Assembly: GCF_000018865.1 (NCBI RefSeq)
Contig: NC_010175.1
Span: forward strand, 3,968,001-4,032,000
Length of the DNA: 64,000 nt
Reading direction: 5' to 3'
DNA from: Chloroflexus aurantiacus J-10-fl
Lineage (GTDB): Bacteria > Chloroflexota > Chloroflexia > Chloroflexales > Chloroflexaceae
Part shown: in pieces, positions 11,071 through 19,818 of the stretch
Position numbering within the stretch: the first letter of the stretch is position 1
Layout: every line of letters begins with the position of its first letter
Position numbers and translations under genes: made by a program
The notes under the pieces: model-generated
What the model was told of the DNA's origin: nothing
Seen by the model: the letters and a program-made list of their open reading frames with translations, nothing else
Databases searched by the model: none

Positions 11071-12006
11071 GTGCAGATCGCCCGTGACCTTACTCCCGGC
11101 CTGGCCAACCGGGCGACGGTGTTGACGATTGGCCGTTTCGATGGTGTGCATCTGGGTCATCAGCAATTGATTCGGACGACGGTTGAACGGGCACGTGCCC
11201 TTGATATGCTAAGTGCAGTGTTGACATGGGAACCGCACCCACGGGCTGTGTTACAGCCCGGTCAGCCGTTGCAGTTGTTGAGTGATCTGGACGAGAAGAT
11301 TGAGCAGATTCGTCGGCTTGAACCGGATTTGCTGGTTATTGCTCCGTTCACACCCGCTATTCGCAATTTGACCGCTGCCGAGTATATGGCGCGGATTGTG
11401 GCAGCTATGCCGGTGCGCGAGATTTGGGTCGGCGAGGACTTTGCGATGGGGCGGGGACGCGAAGGCGATATTCCGCGCCTGATGGAGATTGGTCGTGAGT
11501 TGGGCTTTGCAGTCGGTGCTCTGAGTAAGTATACGGTGGCCGGCATCCCGGTCAGCTCGTCGCGTATTCGTGAGTTGGTGCTGGCCGGTAATGTAGCCGG
11601 TGCCGGTGCCTTGCTTGGTCGTCCGTTCGCGCTCCGTGGTGTTGTTACCCGCGGTGATGGTCGTGGCCGCCAGATCGGTTTTCCTACCGCGAATGTTCAG
11701 GTGAGTAGTGATGTGGTATTGCCGGCCAATGGGGTCTATGCCTGTCGTGCGTATCTGCCAGATTCGACGATGGTGCCGGCAGTGACGAACATTGGGGTGC
11801 GTCCCACGTTTGCCGGAACGCAACGGGTGGTTGAAGCACATCTGCTTGACTGGCAAGGCGATCTGTACGATCAGCCACTGCGTCTTGAATTGTTGATTCG
11901 GCTGCGGAATGAACGGAAGTTCAATAGTGTCGATGATCTGGTGGCGCAAATTACCAGTGATGTCGCCGAGGCACGAGCGATTCTGGGGTTGGAGACGAGT
12001 TCGTAG
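11071..12006 (+). CDS. ribF: Bifunctional riboflavin kinase / FAD synthetase
   Basis: The 311-residue enzyme phosphorylates riboflavin to FMN and adenylylates FMN to FAD. Residues about 15-165 form the FAD synthetase domain, with the nucleotidyltransferase motif GRFDGVHLGHQ and the region VGEDFAMGRGREG. Residues about 180-305 form the riboflavin kinase domain, with GDGRGRQIGFPTANV and NIGVRPTF. The start is a GTG with a GGAG about 11 bases upstream, and no better start is present. It lies 18 bp after mutS and probably shares its transcript. A strong hairpin follows the stop codon. I saw no FMN riboswitch upstream. Confidence 0.97.
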   Translation: MQIARDLTPGLANRATVLTIGRFDGVHLGHQQLIRTTVERARALDMLSAVLTWEPHPRAVLQPGQPLQLLSDLDEKIEQIRRLEPDLLVIAPFTPAIRNLTAAEYMARIVAAMPVREIWVGEDFAMGRGREGDIPRLMEIGRELGFAVGALSKYTVAGIPVSSSRIRELVLAGNVAGAGALLGRPFALRGVVTRGDGRGRQIGFPTANVQVSSDVVLPANGVYACRAYLPDSTMVPAVTNIGVRPTFAGTQRVVEAHLLDWQGDLYDQPLRLELLIRLRNERKFNSVDDLVAQITSDVAEARAILGLETSS

Positions 12007-12029
12007 CGGGCAGGCTTGATCCTGCCCGC
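12006..12029. terminator. Bidirectional hairpin between ribF and the SDR gene
   Basis: GCGGGCAGG (12006-12014) and CCTGCCCGC (12021-12029) form a perfect 9-bp GC-rich stem with a 6-nt loop. It sits between two convergent genes, starting at the last base of the ribF stop. There is no T-run, so it may work as a bidirectional stem or mRNA 3' end rather than a classic intrinsic terminator. Confidence 0.7.
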
Positions 12030-12038
12030 GATCAATTG

Positions 12039-12797
12039 CTAACGTGCCGTCCACCCCAGCGCCATTTCGTACACGGAGCCGGTTATCGCCCCTGCTGCAT
12101 CTGAACAGAGAAATGCCGCCAGTCCGGCCACCTCCGCCGGTTCGATCAGGCGCTTGATCGCGGCTGGTTCGAGCATGATTTTCTCGATCACCTGATCTTC
12201 GGGAATGCCCCGTGTGCGCGATTGATCCGCGATCTGTTTCTCGACCAGCGGTGTTCTGACGTATGCCGGTGCGATCAGGTTGACGGTAATGCCGTAAGGG
12301 CCACCCTCAAGTGCGGCAGTGCGCGTGAGACCGAGTAAGCCATGTTTGGCCGAGATGTAGGCGCTTTTGAACGGTGAGGCACGCAGGCTATGTACCGAAC
12401 CAATATTGACAATCCGTCCCCAGCGGTTGGCTTTCATCCCCGGCCAGACGTATTTGGTGAGCCGGAACGGTGCCGTTAGCATCACGGCAATCATTGTCTC
12501 CCAACGCTCTTCAGGGAAGTCTTCGATAGCGTCGATATGCTGAAAGCCGGCATTGTTGATTAGCACGTCAACCCGACCATATGCATTGAGCGCTGCATCA
12601 ACCGCTTGCCGGCACCCGGCCTGCGTGGCTAAATCAACGCCGGCAAAGATGCCACCCAGCCGTTCAGCGGCTGCTTCGCCGGCGGCACCCGGCAGATCAA
12701 CCAGCACAACCCGATACCCGTCGGCAGCGAATCGCTCGGCGCAGGCCAGGCCGATGCCACTGGCGGCGCCGGTGATGAGTGCAACCTTATCACCCAT
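12039..12797 (-). CDS. 3-hydroxybutyrate dehydrogenase-like short-chain dehydrogenase
   Basis: A 252-residue NAD-dependent SDR. It shows the cofactor motif TGAASGIG near the N terminus, NNAGFQHI, the catalytic Ser in NIGSVHSL, and YISAK (Tyr-x-x-x-Lys). The stretch from GFQHIDAIEDFPEERW to the C-terminal GWTAR closely follows D-3-hydroxybutyrate dehydrogenases, which interconvert acetoacetate and 3-hydroxybutyrate in polyhydroxybutyrate or ketone-body metabolism. A good ribosome site (AGGAGG, 8 bases before ATG) fixes the start. It lies 38 bp downstream of the adenylate kinase gene on the same strand. A related SDR specificity is possible, so I leave the symbol blank. Confidence 0.85.
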   Translation of the reverse strand: MGDKVALITGAASGIGLACAERFAADGYRVVLVDLPGAAGEAAAERLGGIFAGVDLATQAGCRQAVDAALNAYGRVDVLINNAGFQHIDAIEDFPEERWETMIAVMLTAPFRLTKYVWPGMKANRWGRIVNIGSVHSLRASPFKSAYISAKHGLLGLTRTAALEGGPYGITVNLIAPAYVRTPLVEKQIADQSRTRGIPEDQVIEKIMLEPAAIKRLIEPAEVAGLAAFLCSDAAGAITGSVYEMALGWTAR

Positions 12798-12835
12798 CGT
12801 TGTAACCTCCTTTGGTTATGACATAGCGAATATAG

Positions 12836-13486
12836 CTAGATGATGTCGCGAATCAGGGCAACAACGGCTGCTGGCGATTGATCGGCATTGACATAATGAA
12901 CAGGCACGCGACCGGTGTAGTAATTCAGCACGGGTGCAGTCTCTTGTTCGTAAAGGCGTAGACGTGTGCGAATCACGTCGGGATGATCATCTTCTCGTTG
13001 TACCAGGGTGCCACCTCGTGCCAGGCATTGGGCAATCTTTGCTGTATCATCGATATGGACGGTGATGTCCTGGCCGTCATCTCGCCGACAAATCCGGCGA
13101 CCGCTCAGTCGGTGTACTATGGTCGCCTCGTCCAGGGTCAGCACGATCACTGCGTCTACTCGTCGTCCCAGATCGGCCAGAATTGTCTCCAGCATGTGTG
13201 CCTGCGCGACACTACGCGGGTACCCGTCGAGAAGGCAGTCTTGATCAATAGGAATGCGCTGCAACCAGTTCCGCATCAGTTCCGCCATGACGCTATCCGG
13301 TGCCAGTTGACCCTGTTCGAGTAATGGCTCAATGTACCGACCGAGCGCACTCTGAGCACGAATCTCGGCCCGCAGTTGTTGACCGGTGGCAATAACCGCC
13401 ATCCCGGTCACTTGCGCCAGTTGGCCGGCAATAGTGGTCTTGCCGGCACCAGGCGGTCCTATCAAAAGTATCGTTCGTCCTGTCAC
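12836..13486 (-). CDS. Adenylate kinase family nucleotide kinase
   Basis: A 216-residue P-loop kinase with the adenylate kinase fold: GPPGAGKTT near the N terminus, the NMP-binding helix (ATGQQLRAEI), the DGYPRS motif, and a LID segment starting GRRIC. It would interconvert ATP, AMP and ADP. The LID keeps only the first Cys of each expected zinc pair (RRIC and AQC) and has Asp/Arg at the partner positions, so a structural zinc is unlikely. The start is GTG (MTGRTILLIG). It lies 15 bp after the kinase-TPR gene. Whether this is the sole adk or a paralogue cannot be told here. Confidence 0.88.
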   Translation of the reverse strand: MTGRTILLIGPPGAGKTTIAGQLAQVTGMAVIATGQQLRAEIRAQSALGRYIEPLLEQGQLAPDSVMAELMRNWLQRIPIDQDCLLDGYPRSVAQAHMLETILADLGRRVDAVIVLTLDEATIVHRLSGRRICRRDDGQDITVHIDDTAKIAQCLARGGTLVQREDDHPDVIRTRLRLYEQETAPVLNYYTGRVPVHYVNADQSPAAVVALIRDII

Positions 13487-13501
13487 GATGTTGTTCGTTG
13501 T

Positions 13502-16156
13502 TTAGCCTGAAACACGGTTGATAGCGTCGTCGAGACCAGGGTAGTCGGGTGCAATCTGTTTCAGAGTCTGGAAGGTTGCCAGTGCTTCGTCCCATCGTCC
13601 CTGCTCTTCGTAGGTGCGACCCAATCCGAAGTAGGCACTCGTGTATGATGAATCAAGTTCGATAGCGCGTTTGAACATCGACTCAGCTTCCGGGTAGCGA
13701 TCACTCAGGAAGAGGCTCCATCCCAAACCATTGAAAATCTCTGGATTTTCATTGTCGAGTTGCAGCGCCTTCTCAAACGCTTCAATCGACTCGGCATAGC
13801 GATCCTGGTATTGCAGAATCCAGCCAAGACCATTATATGCAAATCCAAAATAATCGTCGCGGGCAATGGCAGCACGGTAGGCCGTTTCCGCCTGTTGATA
13901 CAGTTCGCGCTGGACATTCTCGTCGGTTGCATCATAGCCCGCGAAGAGGCTCGCTTCACCCAGAAATGCATGGGCCACTGCGGAGTAGGGATTGGCATCA
14001 ATCACTTGCTTGAAATAGTCGATGGCCTGCTGCATATCGTTGTCGTCGAACGCCAATCGTCCCAGCCCAAGCAGAGCAAAACTTTCATCATCGTTCAAGT
14101 CTAGTGCCTGATTGAACGCCTTTTCGGCCTCGTCCGTCTGGCTGTTGAAGTAGGCGACCCAGCCCAGCCCGACCTGAGCCGGACTGAAATTGGGATCGAG
14201 GGCCAATGCCGCATTGAACTCATTCCTGGCACTATCAAAATCACGAGCCGCTGAGAGGTAAATTGTTGCCAGTTCGTAGTGGAAGACGGCCAGGGCAGGG
14301 TAGGCATCGATGGCCTGTTCGAGGCTGGTAATCGCCTGGTCGAGTACATTGGCGTCCTGACGAAGGGTGTAATCCTGCCCAAACGCCCATCCCAGCAAGA
14401 CCTGGGTAAAGGCTTTTGTCAAAGGATCGGCAGTCGCGAGGCGATCTTCAGCATCGCTGATAGCCGTGAACGCTTCACTCATCAGGTTGTCATTTCGGCT
14501 GTCGGCAGCATTGGTTGCCAGCACCGCCGCGCGTAAGGCGTAGCCAATAGCCGAAGATGGATCGGCGTCAATAGCACGTTCGCTTGCCTCACGTGCCTGC
14601 ACGACATCACCGAGCTGGAAGTAGATATAACCGGTAATCCCTTCACCAATAGCCTGCGCTGCGCCATCGTTGATGCCAGCCAACGGCTTTGCCGCCGTAA
14701 GTGCCTCTTCCCAGTCGCCCTTGGCCAGATACGCCCATGCCAGCCGGCTATGTGCCACCGGGTTGGCAGCATCGGCGGCTACAGCAGCCCGATAAGCCGT
14801 AATCGCATCGTCTAACCCCTGCGACCGCGCCAATGCTGCATCTCCTTCACTGATATGCGTTTCGGCAGGGTTGGTCGCAACCGGTGGCGTCGTCGGACGC
14901 AGCAGGAAGAAGGTGGTCAGGCCACCACCGATGAGCAGAACGCCAACAATCAAGCCCACAATCAGGCCAACCGGTGTTCGTTTGCCGGCGGTTGGCGCTG
15001 GTGTTGCCGGTACGTTAAACGGGTGTGGGGTCGGTGCCGATGGGCTGGCACTGTACGGATGTGTTGCCGGTGCGGCAGGTGTTTGAACGTAAACTGGTGG
15101 TGGCGTTACCGGTGTTGTCGGTGCGTAAGCGGGTGGTTGAGATGCCGGTGTGGTTGGGCCGTAGGCTGGCGGTTGAGATGCCGGTGTGGTTGGGCCGTAG
15201 GCTGGCGGTTGAGATGCCGGTGTGGTTGGGCCGTAAGCGGGTGGTGTCTGAGAACCTGCATTGGAAACAGCCGGCATACCGCGCTGTGGAGTGAGCGGGC
15301 GGCTCAGTTCACGCTCGCTCAAACCAACGGCCTGGCGCAGAGCGGCGACCATTTCCGCCGCTGAAGCGAAACGTGCTTCCGGCTTACGGGCTAACGCCCG
15401 CATAATCACATCCTCGACTGCGGGAGGTAAATCGCCACGCACGTCACGGGGTGGAATGGGAGCGTGGACAAGTCGTGCCGCCAGCATCGCCATCGGCGTT
15501 TCCGCTTTGAACGGAAATGCCCCCGTGAGCAGCTCATAAAGCATGACTCCCAGCGCATAGATATCGGTTGGTGGGCCGACATTGGGCAGCCCCTGGGCCT
15601 GTTCGGGAGACATATATTCAGGCGTGCCCATAACTGTCCCGGCCATGGTGAGACCGCTACTATTGGCTCCCGTGCCCCGTGCCAGGCCGAAGTCAGTCAG
15701 GTAGATCCACCCCTCATCGGTGATCATAACGTTCGAGGGCTTAATGTCGCGGTGAATAATCCCCTGGCGATGAGCATAATCGAGTGCTTCGCCAACCTGA
15801 GCGAGAATCTGGGCCGCTCGTGCCACCGGCAATGCACCCTCTTGTTGCAACAACTGCTTCAGGGTACGTCCCTGAATGTATTTCATCGCGATATAGTGAT
15901 AGCCCGCCACTTCACCGACTTCGTAAATCGGCATGATGTGCGGATGTTCCAGACGGGCTGCGCTACGCGCCTCTTGCCGGAAACGAGCGATATAGCTCTC
16001 ATCATTGGTTAAACCCGGCGGCAAAATCTTCAGTGCCACAATCCGATCCAGGTCGGTCTGTCGGGCCTTGTAAACCACCGCCATCCCGCCGCGTCCCAAT
16101 TCAGAGAGTATTTCGAACCGACCTATGGTTTGACCTACCAGAGATAATTCGCTCAT
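13502..16156 (-). CDS. Membrane Ser/Thr protein kinase with C-terminal TPR domain
   Basis: About 884 residues. The Hanks-type kinase domain (about 10-280) has the glycine loop ELGRGGMAVVYKA, the Lys in VALKIL, the catalytic loop HRDIKPSN, DFG, and GTPEYMSPEQ. A Pro/Thr-rich linker (about 295-390) contains nearly identical 12-residue PPAYGPTTPASQ units. One transmembrane helix (about 396-420) follows. The C-terminal 440 residues, predicted outside the membrane, carry around ten TPR repeats. It phosphorylates protein targets, presumably on signals sensed through the TPR part. I chose ATG 16156 (MSELSLVGQ) over the ATG five codons upstream on family grounds. Adenylate kinase and SDR genes follow closely, perhaps as an operon. 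Confidence 0.93.
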   Translation of the reverse strand: MSELSLVGQTIGRFEILSELGRGGMAVVYKARQTDLDRIVALKILPPGLTNDESYIARFRQEARSAARLEHPHIMPIYEVGEVAGYHYIAMKYIQGRTLKQLLQQEGALPVARAAQILAQVGEALDYAHRQGIIHRDIKPSNVMITDEGWIYLTDFGLARGTGANSSGLTMAGTVMGTPEYMSPEQAQGLPNVGPPTDIYALGVMLYELLTGAFPFKAETPMAMLAARLVHAPIPPRDVRGDLPPAVEDVIMRALARKPEARFASAAEMVAALRQAVGLSERELSRPLTPQRGMPAVSNAGSQTPPAYGPTTPASQPPAYGPTTPASQPPAYGPTTPASQPPAYAPTTPVTPPPVYVQTPAAPATHPYSASPSAPTPHPFNVPATPAPTAGKRTPVGLIVGLIVGVLLIGGGLTTFFLLRPTTPPVATNPAETHISEGDAALARSQGLDDAITAYRAAVAADAANPVAHSRLAWAYLAKGDWEEALTAAKPLAGINDGAAQAIGEGITGYIYFQLGDVVQAREASERAIDADPSSAIGYALRAAVLATNAADSRNDNLMSEAFTAISDAEDRLATADPLTKAFTQVLLGWAFGQDYTLRQDANVLDQAITSLEQAIDAYPALAVFHYELATIYLSAARDFDSARNEFNAALALDPNFSPAQVGLGWVAYFNSQTDEAEKAFNQALDLNDDESFALLGLGRLAFDDNDMQQAIDYFKQVIDANPYSAVAHAFLGEASLFAGYDATDENVQRELYQQAETAYRAAIARDDYFGFAYNGLGWILQYQDRYAESIEAFEKALQLDNENPEIFNGLGWSLFLSDRYPEAESMFKRAIELDSSYTSAYFGLGRTYEEQGRWDEALATFQTLKQIAPDYPGLDDAINRVSG
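15135..15242 (-). repeat. In-frame 36-bp tandem repeats in the kinase linker
   Basis: Three near-identical 36-bp units (on the + strand GGTTGAGATGCCGGTG onward) encode the PPAYGPTTPASQ linker repeats. The length is a multiple of three, so slippage would lengthen or shorten the linker without a frameshift. Confidence 0.85.
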
Positions 16157-16213
16157 AACCCCCACTCTCACTCAACCTGGCAGAGGCGCGTTCACCATTA
16201 TCGAAGCGAATTG

Positions 16214-17044
16214 TTACGCACCGGCTGCATAGGTATAACGACTAACCAGGTTACCATTCGCGTCGCGTAATATTGCACTATCCCCTGTATTGTTCCAGAT
16301 CGGGCGTCGTGCGCCCCAATACAGATTGGCGGCATCATCCGTCCCGCTCTTTGTCCACAGCTTCACTTCTGCGCCGCCAGCAAGGGTAAAAGCCGGGAAG
16401 GTGTAGGTGTGTTTGTTACCTTCGTCCACCAGTGTCCAACCGGTGAGATCAACCGTTTCGTGCGAAGCGTTGGTAATGACCACAAATTCACCTTCCAGAT
16501 CATTTCCCGGCGGATCATACTCTATATACGTAATACTCACGTTCGGCGGTTCAGCAACCAGGCGCTCGATGTCAACAATCGACTCGGCGACTTCGTCGGT
16601 CAGTAGCTCGGCCACATCTTCTTCAATGGGTTCATTATCGGGTGCAGGTGTGGATGCTCCCGGTGCTGTCACCGGTTCAGGTGTGGATGCTCCCGGTGTT
16701 GTCACCGGTTCAGGTGTGGATGACCCCACTGCTGTCACCGGCTCAGGTGTGATCATCACGGTCAGATGTTGTTCGGTTGCGGGCTGCGGTTTTCTGGTTG
16801 AGGGTGCCGGCGCGTCCTCTGCCCAACGTTTGATCTCAGGCTCGACGATCCGGGCAAAATCACCGGGCAGACTGGCAAACCCGCGACTCAACTCGTACAG
16901 AGCGCGCTCGATATGTGTGCGGCTTTGGTTCGGTAAAAGACCGAGTGGCAAGCGGAGCAGCGCAAAACCAAATCGACCGACTTGAACTGTTGTCTCTGCA
17001 ATCGCGTTGTAAAGCGGATCGTCGTGGTGTGTGCGGTTAGTCAT
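16214..17044 (-). CDS. Lamin-tail-domain protein with low-complexity spacer
   Basis: 276 residues. Residues about 1-90 are a helical segment without a recognised domain. Residues about 95-135 contain repeated STPEPVTAPGA-type units rich in Pro, Thr and Val. Residues about 165-276 match the lamin tail domain, an Ig-like beta fold, with EYDPPGNDLEGEFVVI, VDLTGWTLVDE and GDSAILRDANG. No signal peptide or membrane helix is obvious, so the location is uncertain. The start is fixed by GAGGAGG 6-8 bases before ATG 17044. It sits between the kinase gene and the sugar nucleotidyltransferase on the same strand. The role is unknown; such domains in bacteria are usually found on surface or nuclease proteins. 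Confidence 0.85.
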   Translation of the reverse strand: MTNRTHHDDPLYNAIAETTVQVGRFGFALLRLPLGLLPNQSRTHIERALYELSRGFASLPGDFARIVEPEIKRWAEDAPAPSTRKPQPATEQHLTVMITPEPVTAVGSSTPEPVTTPGASTPEPVTAPGASTPAPDNEPIEEDVAELLTDEVAESIVDIERLVAEPPNVSITYIEYDPPGNDLEGEFVVITNASHETVDLTGWTLVDEGNKHTYTFPAFTLAGGAEVKLWTKSGTDDAANLYWGARRPIWNNTGDSAILRDANGNLVSRYTYAAGA

Positions 17045-17089
17045 CGCACCCTCCTCTGTACATCAGGCCGCGGTATCACACGAACAGCA

Positions 17090-19582
17090 CTACTGCAAAC
17101 TGGTTACCAAACCGGCATATTTGTCGGTCAGGATACGGGCGTGGTCTTCGCTAACTCCCTCGGCAATGACGTGGAAGAATGGCCCATCCGGGTCAGGCAG
17201 GATAAGCACCCATTCCTCACCCAGTTCAATCTTGATGCCGTCAATCTGCTCGCCGTGGCGCTCGTGGTATTGCTGGTTGAGAATGCGCATCACCTTACCC
17301 TTGCTTTCCCAGCGACACGGAACGCGGGTTTGCCAGAGGTAGTACGGCGGCAAATCCGCCAGTACCTCACTTAGAGTCGTCTGGTTAAGCGAAAGCAGCT
17401 CCATCAGGCGTGCAATAGCGAACATACCGTCGGCAACGGGATAGAAATGGGGAAAGATATAATTACCGGTGCCATCACCTAGCAGCAGGAGATCGGCGCG
17501 TTCAGCCGCCAGATTCATTAATGCGCCCAGATTGGCTCGTGTGCGAATGATGCTGCCGCCGTAACGGGCGGCGATCTGCTCAAAGGCGCGTGGTGCTGTC
17601 ACCGGTACAGCAACCACTCCGCCACCGTTTGCCCGCATTGCCAGCGCGGTAATTGCTGCCAGTGCTCGCAGGGGATGGAGACGCCGGCCCTGATCATCGA
17701 TCAGAAAAATCTTCTCGCCGCCAGGGTCGAGCCTCACACCAAATTGTGCTCCCACAACCGGTGTGATCTTGGTCAGCCGATTCATCGCCGCTTCAAAATC
17801 AGCACTCGTCTGAAAGACCATCCGTTCGTCGAGATAGACATTCAGCTCAACCGCATCGGCCTGCATGCGCCGTAAGATTTCGGCCATGACGGTGCTGGTA
17901 CTGGTGTTGGCATAATCGATAACGATGGGAAAGCCTTTCCCGAATGCGGCATTCTGGCCCAGTGCGCGCATAAATGCGGCCCGGTAGGTCTCTTCAACGT
18001 CTTCACCGTAGAAGATACGCCCAATTTCATCAAGATAGGCTCGCCGGTAATCTTCCCGGAAGAAGGTGCTCTCGATTTTGCGTTCGGTTGCACTGTTAAT
18101 ATCCAACCCAAGGTGATTGAAAAACTTAATCTCGGCGACCCGATTGTCGAATGGTGAAATACGCACATGGACGCCACCGGCGGCGCCACTGGCGTGGGTG
18201 TAGTAGCGGGCAATCGGGATCGGCACATTACGCAAATCGCAGACATTCACCCCAGCCGAAGGCAGGCCGGCAATAATCGCCCGTTTCAGCATCCGTGGCG
18301 TGAAGTGCGCATCACGATTGATGGTTACCGTGGCGCCACGCGGCAGGGTGGCACCGTAGGCTGCACCAAGGCGGGCGCACATTTCTGGGGTGATCTCAAT
18401 GTTGACCAGGCCGGTAATGCCGTAGCGCCCAAAGAGGACGCGCCGGCCTTGACTACCCCAGATAATGCTAGAGGTAACTGTCGCGCCTTCGTCAACCTCT
18501 TTCGAGGGCCAGATTTTGACGTTGGGTTGGACAACGGCGCCCGCGCCAATTTGCACGCCGTCACCGATAACGGCGCCCTCAAAGATCATGGCGCGTGAAC
18601 GAATGTTGCACTGACGAAGCACAATCGCCCCACGCAATTCCGCCCGTTCACCGATGTACGAATTGCGCCAGATGATCGAGCGGTCGATGTTGGCCCGACT
18701 ATCGACAATGGTGTAATCGCGAATGACGGATGGCCCGTGAATGATCACGCCACCCTTGATCTTGGCGCCATGGCCGAGATAGATTGGCCCGTGTAATTGG
18801 GCATCGGGCGCAATTTCGGCATCGCGGTCAACCCAGATGTCACCACCGATGTTGTGCCCGACGCGCGGCAGATTTACCTTGCCCGACAGGTAATCACCGC
18901 AGGCTCGCATATACTCCTCGATAGTGCCGACATCTGTCCAATACCCGTTTGCGATGTAGCCCTGGAGCCGGTCACCACGATGAAGCATGCGCGGAAAGAC
19001 ATCTTTTGACCAGTCGGTTACTTTGCCGCGTTCGATGTAGCTGAAGATGTCGGGATTGAAGACATAGATACCGGTGTTGACCGTGTCGGAAAAGACTTCT
19101 CCCCAGCTCGGTTTTTCGAGCAACTGCCGAATGCGCCCCTGTTCATCGGTGATGATAACGCCGTAATCGAGCGGATTGGAAACACGGGTCAAGGTGACGG
19201 TGGCTGTAGCGCCAGAGGCCATGTGATATTCGATAATTTGCGAGAGATTGAAATCGGTGAGTGCATCACCAGAGATAACCAGAAATGGTTCGGTCAATAA
19301 ATGTTCGGCATTTTTGACACTACCGGCAGTACCGAGCGGCACTTCTTCCAGCGAATAGGTGATATTGACGCCATACGCGCTACCATCACCGTAATAGTCC
19401 TGGATAACATTCGCCAGATACTGCACTGTAATGATAATATCGGTAATCCCGTGGAGCTTGAGTAATTCAATGATATGCTGCATCACCGGTCTATCGACCA
19501 GCGACACCATTGGCTTGGGGCGATTAATCGTAAGTGGTCGCAGGCGAGTGCCCTCGCCGCCGGCCATCACAACGGCTTTCAT
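17090..19582 (-). CDS. Sugar-1-phosphate nucleotidyltransferase fused to a phosphomannomutase-like domain
   Basis: 830 residues in three parts. Residues 1-235 are a nucleotidyltransferase ([26 protein letters not shown]), most like mannose-1-phosphate guanylyltransferases that make NDP-sugars. Residues about 245-370 are hexapeptide repeats of a left-handed beta helix. Residues about 375-825 align with alpha-D-phosphohexomutases. The mutase active site is altered: the phosphoserine loop reads HVRISPFD instead of TASHNP, and the metal loop reads RLDPGGEK instead of DGDADR. The mutase half may therefore be inactive or regulatory. Known fused homologues of this type exist in several phyla. It probably supplies activated sugars for surface polysaccharide. 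Confidence 0.9.
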   Translation of the reverse strand: MKAVVMAGGEGTRLRPLTINRPKPMVSLVDRPVMQHIIELLKLHGITDIIITVQYLANVIQDYYGDGSAYGVNITYSLEEVPLGTAGSVKNAEHLLTEPFLVISGDALTDFNLSQIIEYHMASGATATVTLTRVSNPLDYGVIITDEQGRIRQLLEKPSWGEVFSDTVNTGIYVFNPDIFSYIERGKVTDWSKDVFPRMLHRGDRLQGYIANGYWTDVGTIEEYMRACGDYLSGKVNLPRVGHNIGGDIWVDRDAEIAPDAQLHGPIYLGHGAKIKGGVIIHGPSVIRDYTIVDSRANIDRSIIWRNSYIGERAELRGAIVLRQCNIRSRAMIFEGAVIGDGVQIGAGAVVQPNVKIWPSKEVDEGATVTSSIIWGSQGRRVLFGRYGITGLVNIEITPEMCARLGAAYGATLPRGATVTINRDAHFTPRMLKRAIIAGLPSAGVNVCDLRNVPIPIARYYTHASGAAGGVHVRISPFDNRVAEIKFFNHLGLDINSATERKIESTFFREDYRRAYLDEIGRIFYGEDVEETYRAAFMRALGQNAAFGKGFPIVIDYANTSTSTVMAEILRRMQADAVELNVYLDERMVFQTSADFEAAMNRLTKITPVVGAQFGVRLDPGGEKIFLIDDQGRRLHPLRALAAITALAMRANGGGVVAVPVTAPRAFEQIAARYGGSIIRTRANLGALMNLAAERADLLLLGDGTGNYIFPHFYPVADGMFAIARLMELLSLNQTTLSEVLADLPPYYLWQTRVPCRWESKGKVMRILNQQYHERHGEQIDGIKIELGEEWVLILPDPDGPFFHVIAEGVSEDHARILTDKYAGLVTSLQ

Positions 19583-19695
19583 GGCGGCTCCTGCAAACTA
19601 TATGATACCGCGACGATAATTGCGCTTCGTAGCGGGGAACTGCTTCCGCACAAACATCTTTAGTATATCATGCTCCAAAGCTGACCGGCAACCTC

Positions 19696-19724
19696 TTGCC
19701 GAAAACCGCCTCTCGTGCTATACT
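19696..19724 (+). promoter_or_regulatory. Promoter of tRNA-Leu(TAG)
   Basis: TTGCCG (19696-19701) and TATACT (19719-19724) are separated by exactly 17 bp, and the tRNA begins 8 bp after the -10 box. The spacing and position fit a sigma-70-type promoter. Confidence 0.75.
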
Positions 19725-19731
19725 CGCCAGC

Positions 19732-19815
19732 GGGGACGTGGCGGAATGGCAGACGCGCATGACTTAGGATCATGTGCCGCAAGGCGTGTGGGTTCAACTC
19801 CCATCGTCCCCACCA
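19732..19815 (+). tRNA. tRNA-Leu (anticodon TAG)
   Basis: Acceptor strand GGGGACG pairs with CGTCCCC, followed by discriminator A and an encoded CCA (19813-19815). The anticodon stem CATGA/TCATG encloses CTTAGGA, anticodon TAG, which reads CTN leucine codons. A long variable arm (GCC-GCAA-GGC) is typical of class II leucine tRNAs. The T arm has GGTTCAACTCC. Confidence 0.97.
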
Positions 19816-19818
19816 TTC

